DNA of 64,000 bases from VAXT01 sp963774625 (GTDB taxonomy: Bacteria; Actinomycetota; Thermoleophilia; Gaiellales; Gaiellaceae): contig CAVZFQ010000014.1 in the NCBI GenBank assembly GCA_963774625.1, positions 62,001-126,000 of the forward strand. Reading direction: 5' to 3'. The first letter of the stretch is position 1. Each line of letters opens with the position of its first letter. The notes under the pieces are model-generated. The model was not told the DNA's origin, did not search any database, and saw nothing but the letters and a program-made list of their open reading frames with translations. The translations under genes were made by a program, and so were the position numbers. This document shows, in pieces, positions 62,620 to 64,000 of the stretch.

Positions 62620-64000
62620 CGTTCGTAAGCGCCGGCGTCAGGCGCTGACTGTGGGCGGGGGAGGCCGTCGAAGTCGCGGCCCGGAGAGAACTCGGGCAGC
62701 GCGTAGTCGAGCGCCGGACTGCCCGCATCCACGTGCAGGTTGCGCGCTGCGTAGTTGACGAACAGCGGATCGGTCGTCCTGTTACCGCGCGAGTAGTCGA
62801 AACCGGGGCAGCCCGTCTGTGTCTGGCCCCAGGGATTTCCGAACGAGACGTTGTGATCGGCCCGGGAGGCTGTGGGGCAGGTCGAGTCGTGCGAGATCCC
62901 GTAATGGGCGTTGAAGGCGAAGACGTTGTTCACCACGCGGATGTTGTCGACCCCGCCGCTGCCGCCGACGACGATCCCGCTGTGCCCTGCGCCCGTCACG
63001 GTGTTGGCCGTGATGATCGAGCGGCTGTTGCGGTCGTAGACCTGGATCCCGAAGCCCTTCACGTGGTCATGGATGACGTTGTTGGCGACGAGGTGGTCGT
63101 TGCCCTGCAGGTAGATCCCGTGGCTCTGGTGGATGACGCCCTGGCCGTTGTTGTGAATCCAGTTGCCGAGGAGCTGAGCGTCGTGACTGTCCTCGTCCGT
63201 GTAGATCCCCTGGTCCTGTGCGTTCCGGACCTCGTTGGCGGAAATCTCCAGATGGTGGCCGTAGATGTCGATGTTGCCGCCCGAGTTGTACGGCGAGTTC
63301 TGGAAGACGAAGCCCCTGATCCGGAAATAGGCGCCGGAGGACGAGATCTCGAGCGGCCGCTGTCCGCCTCCGTTGACGATCGGCCTCTCACCGGGGTAGT
63401 TCTCGACGGTGATCGGCGCTGCGGCAGTTCCCGCGCGGCCCATGTCGAGGCTCTCGGCGTAGGTGCCGCCGCGGACGAGCGCCCGCTGACCCGGCTGGAG
63501 CACGTTGAACGCCTTCTGCACCGTGCGCCAGGGCGCACCAAGCGTTCCGGGGTTCGAGTCGGACCCGGTCGTTGCGACGTAGAACGTCTGTCCGGTCGAC
63601 GGTCCGAGCGCAGGGGGCAAGGCGCTGCCGCCCCCGATGGGTGGGCCCGGCGGCGGCCCGGGCGGCGCGACCGACATCACGCGGAGGGCCACCAGTTGCC
63701 CGATCGCACTGCGGTGGACGGTGCTCGACCTGGCCGATTTCGTGCCGGTAAGGCCGGTGACGACCGGGAAGTCGGCCATCGCGGACGTGACGCCGCTACG
63801 ACGCACTGCCACCACGTGGAGCCGCTTCGCCATCCCCCGTGGAGAGGCGAGACGCGCTCGACCGCTCGCTGAGAAGAACCCGACGATGAGCGTGTCGCGC
63901 GCACGCGGCCGGACGGACGGTGCTGAGACGAGTCGGGTGTATCGCCGCACGCGTCCACTGTTCCCAGCCAGCAGGCGGTTCCCGTCGAGCCCGCGGTAGG
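62616..64000 (-). CDS. beta-helix surface protein (partial, 5' end outside)
   Basis: The frame stays open to the right edge, so the gene is truncated by the window. Residues from the edge (YRGLDGNRLLAGNS...) and the next 100 (SAPSVRPRARDTLIVGFFSA, GLTGTKSARSSTVHRSAIGQ) look like an extracellular beta-sandwich domain. A Pro-rich linker (PPGPPPGPPIGGG) follows, then a right-handed beta-helix very like the gene at 53109: FYVATTGSDSNPGTLGAPWR, QPGQRALVRGGTYAESLDMG, SIITANTVTGAGHSGIVVGG. It ends in a conserved SPDAGAYER-like motif. GTG 63950 would be an internal start. A secreted glycan-active or adhesive protein is likely. Confidence 0.82.
   Translation of the reverse strand, partial: YRGLDGNRLLAGNSGRVRRYTRLVSAPSVRPRARDTLIVGFFSASGRARLASPRGMAKRLHVVAVRRSGVTSAMADFPVVTGLTGTKSARSSTVHRSAIGQLVALRVMSVAPPGPPPGPPIGGGSALPPALGPSTGQTFYVATTGSDSNPGTLGAPWRTVQKAFNVLQPGQRALVRGGTYAESLDMGRAGTAAAPITVENYPGERPIVNGGGQRPLEISSSGAYFRIRGFVFQNSPYNSGGNIDIYGHHLEISANEVRNAQDQGIYTDEDSHDAQLLGNWIHNNGQGVIHQSHGIYLQGNDHLVANNVIHDHVKGFGIQVYDRNSRSIITANTVTGAGHSGIVVGGSGGVDNIRVVNNVFAFNAHYGISHDSTCPTASRADHNVSFGNPWGQTQTGCPGFDYSRGNRTTDPLFVNYAARNLHVDAGSPALDYALPEFSPGRDFDGLPRPQSAPDAGAYER

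Overview
The window is high-GC bacterial DNA from a chromosome, most likely an actinobacterium of the class Thermoleophilia (Gaiellales/Solirubrobacterales-like). This placement is inferred from strong G/C codon bias, AGGAGG-type ribosome binding sites mixed with apparently leaderless starts, a fused biotin carboxylase/carrier subunit beside a small epsilon-like subunit, an ATP-dependent PEP carboxykinase, and a secreted protein with the N-terminal pattern PSPALVIACLALFVALGGTA. It was not tested by any search. No rRNA, tRNA, CRISPR array, transposase or prophage gene was found, and no stretch longer than 300 bases lacks a gene.

Bases 1-37,800 hold housekeeping and central-carbon genes in short operons on both strands. 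They include an NlpC/P60 wall hydrolase, pgsA, an acyl-CoA carboxylase alpha chain, a JmjC-type hydroxylase behind a tiny Asp/Ser/Thr-rich peptide, and sucC-methyltransferase-sucD. These are followed by an aminotransferase, a Lon-type PDZ protease, an SDR, mdh-icd, citrate synthase, two tandem Xer recombinases and pckA. Next come a large BTAD/cyclase/AAA/TPR regulator whose frame is broken twice, sdhA-lipoprotein-sdhB-sdhE (an anchor-less, CCG-domain succinate dehydrogenase), a metallophosphoesterase, asd-lysC, recR and a histidine kinase/response regulator pair. Together the window encodes citrate synthase, isocitrate dehydrogenase, succinyl-CoA ligase, succinate dehydrogenase, malate dehydrogenase and PEP carboxykinase, so most of the TCA cycle sits within about 25 kb. 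Several very short genes (28-63 codons, often with one membrane segment) are translationally coupled to these operons.

Bases 37,900-64,000 are a surface-polysaccharide locus. It holds a DegT sugar aminotransferase, an initiating sugar-phosphate transferase, GT2 and GT4 glycosyltransferases, a flippase, an O-antigen-ligase-like polymerase, a Wzz/BY-kinase-like protein, asnB, a polysaccharide deacetylase, a PAP2-like protein, two beta-helix proteins and a 992-residue LamG/phosphoesterase/polyproline surface protein. Embedded in it is an unusual operon (39,279-46,452): sugar nucleotidyltransferase fused to an FMN reductase, luciferase-like monooxygenase, stand-alone amino-acid adenylation enzyme, carrier protein, GNAT-like acyltransferase and formyltransferase. 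I read this as a candidate pathway that activates an amino acid on a carrier protein, oxidises it with FMNH2 and places it, perhaps formylated, on an amino sugar of the glycan. This is the most promising new system in the window.

Four genes carry clear single-base insertions (25145, 24352-24354, 38915-38916, 42902), and every one is an extra A on the given strand. A fifth, less certain one is an extra G near 51825. Systematic sequencing or assembly error is therefore at least as likely as real pseudogenes. Three proteins of the polysaccharide region (phosphoesterase, BY-kinase, PAP2) lack key catalytic residues.
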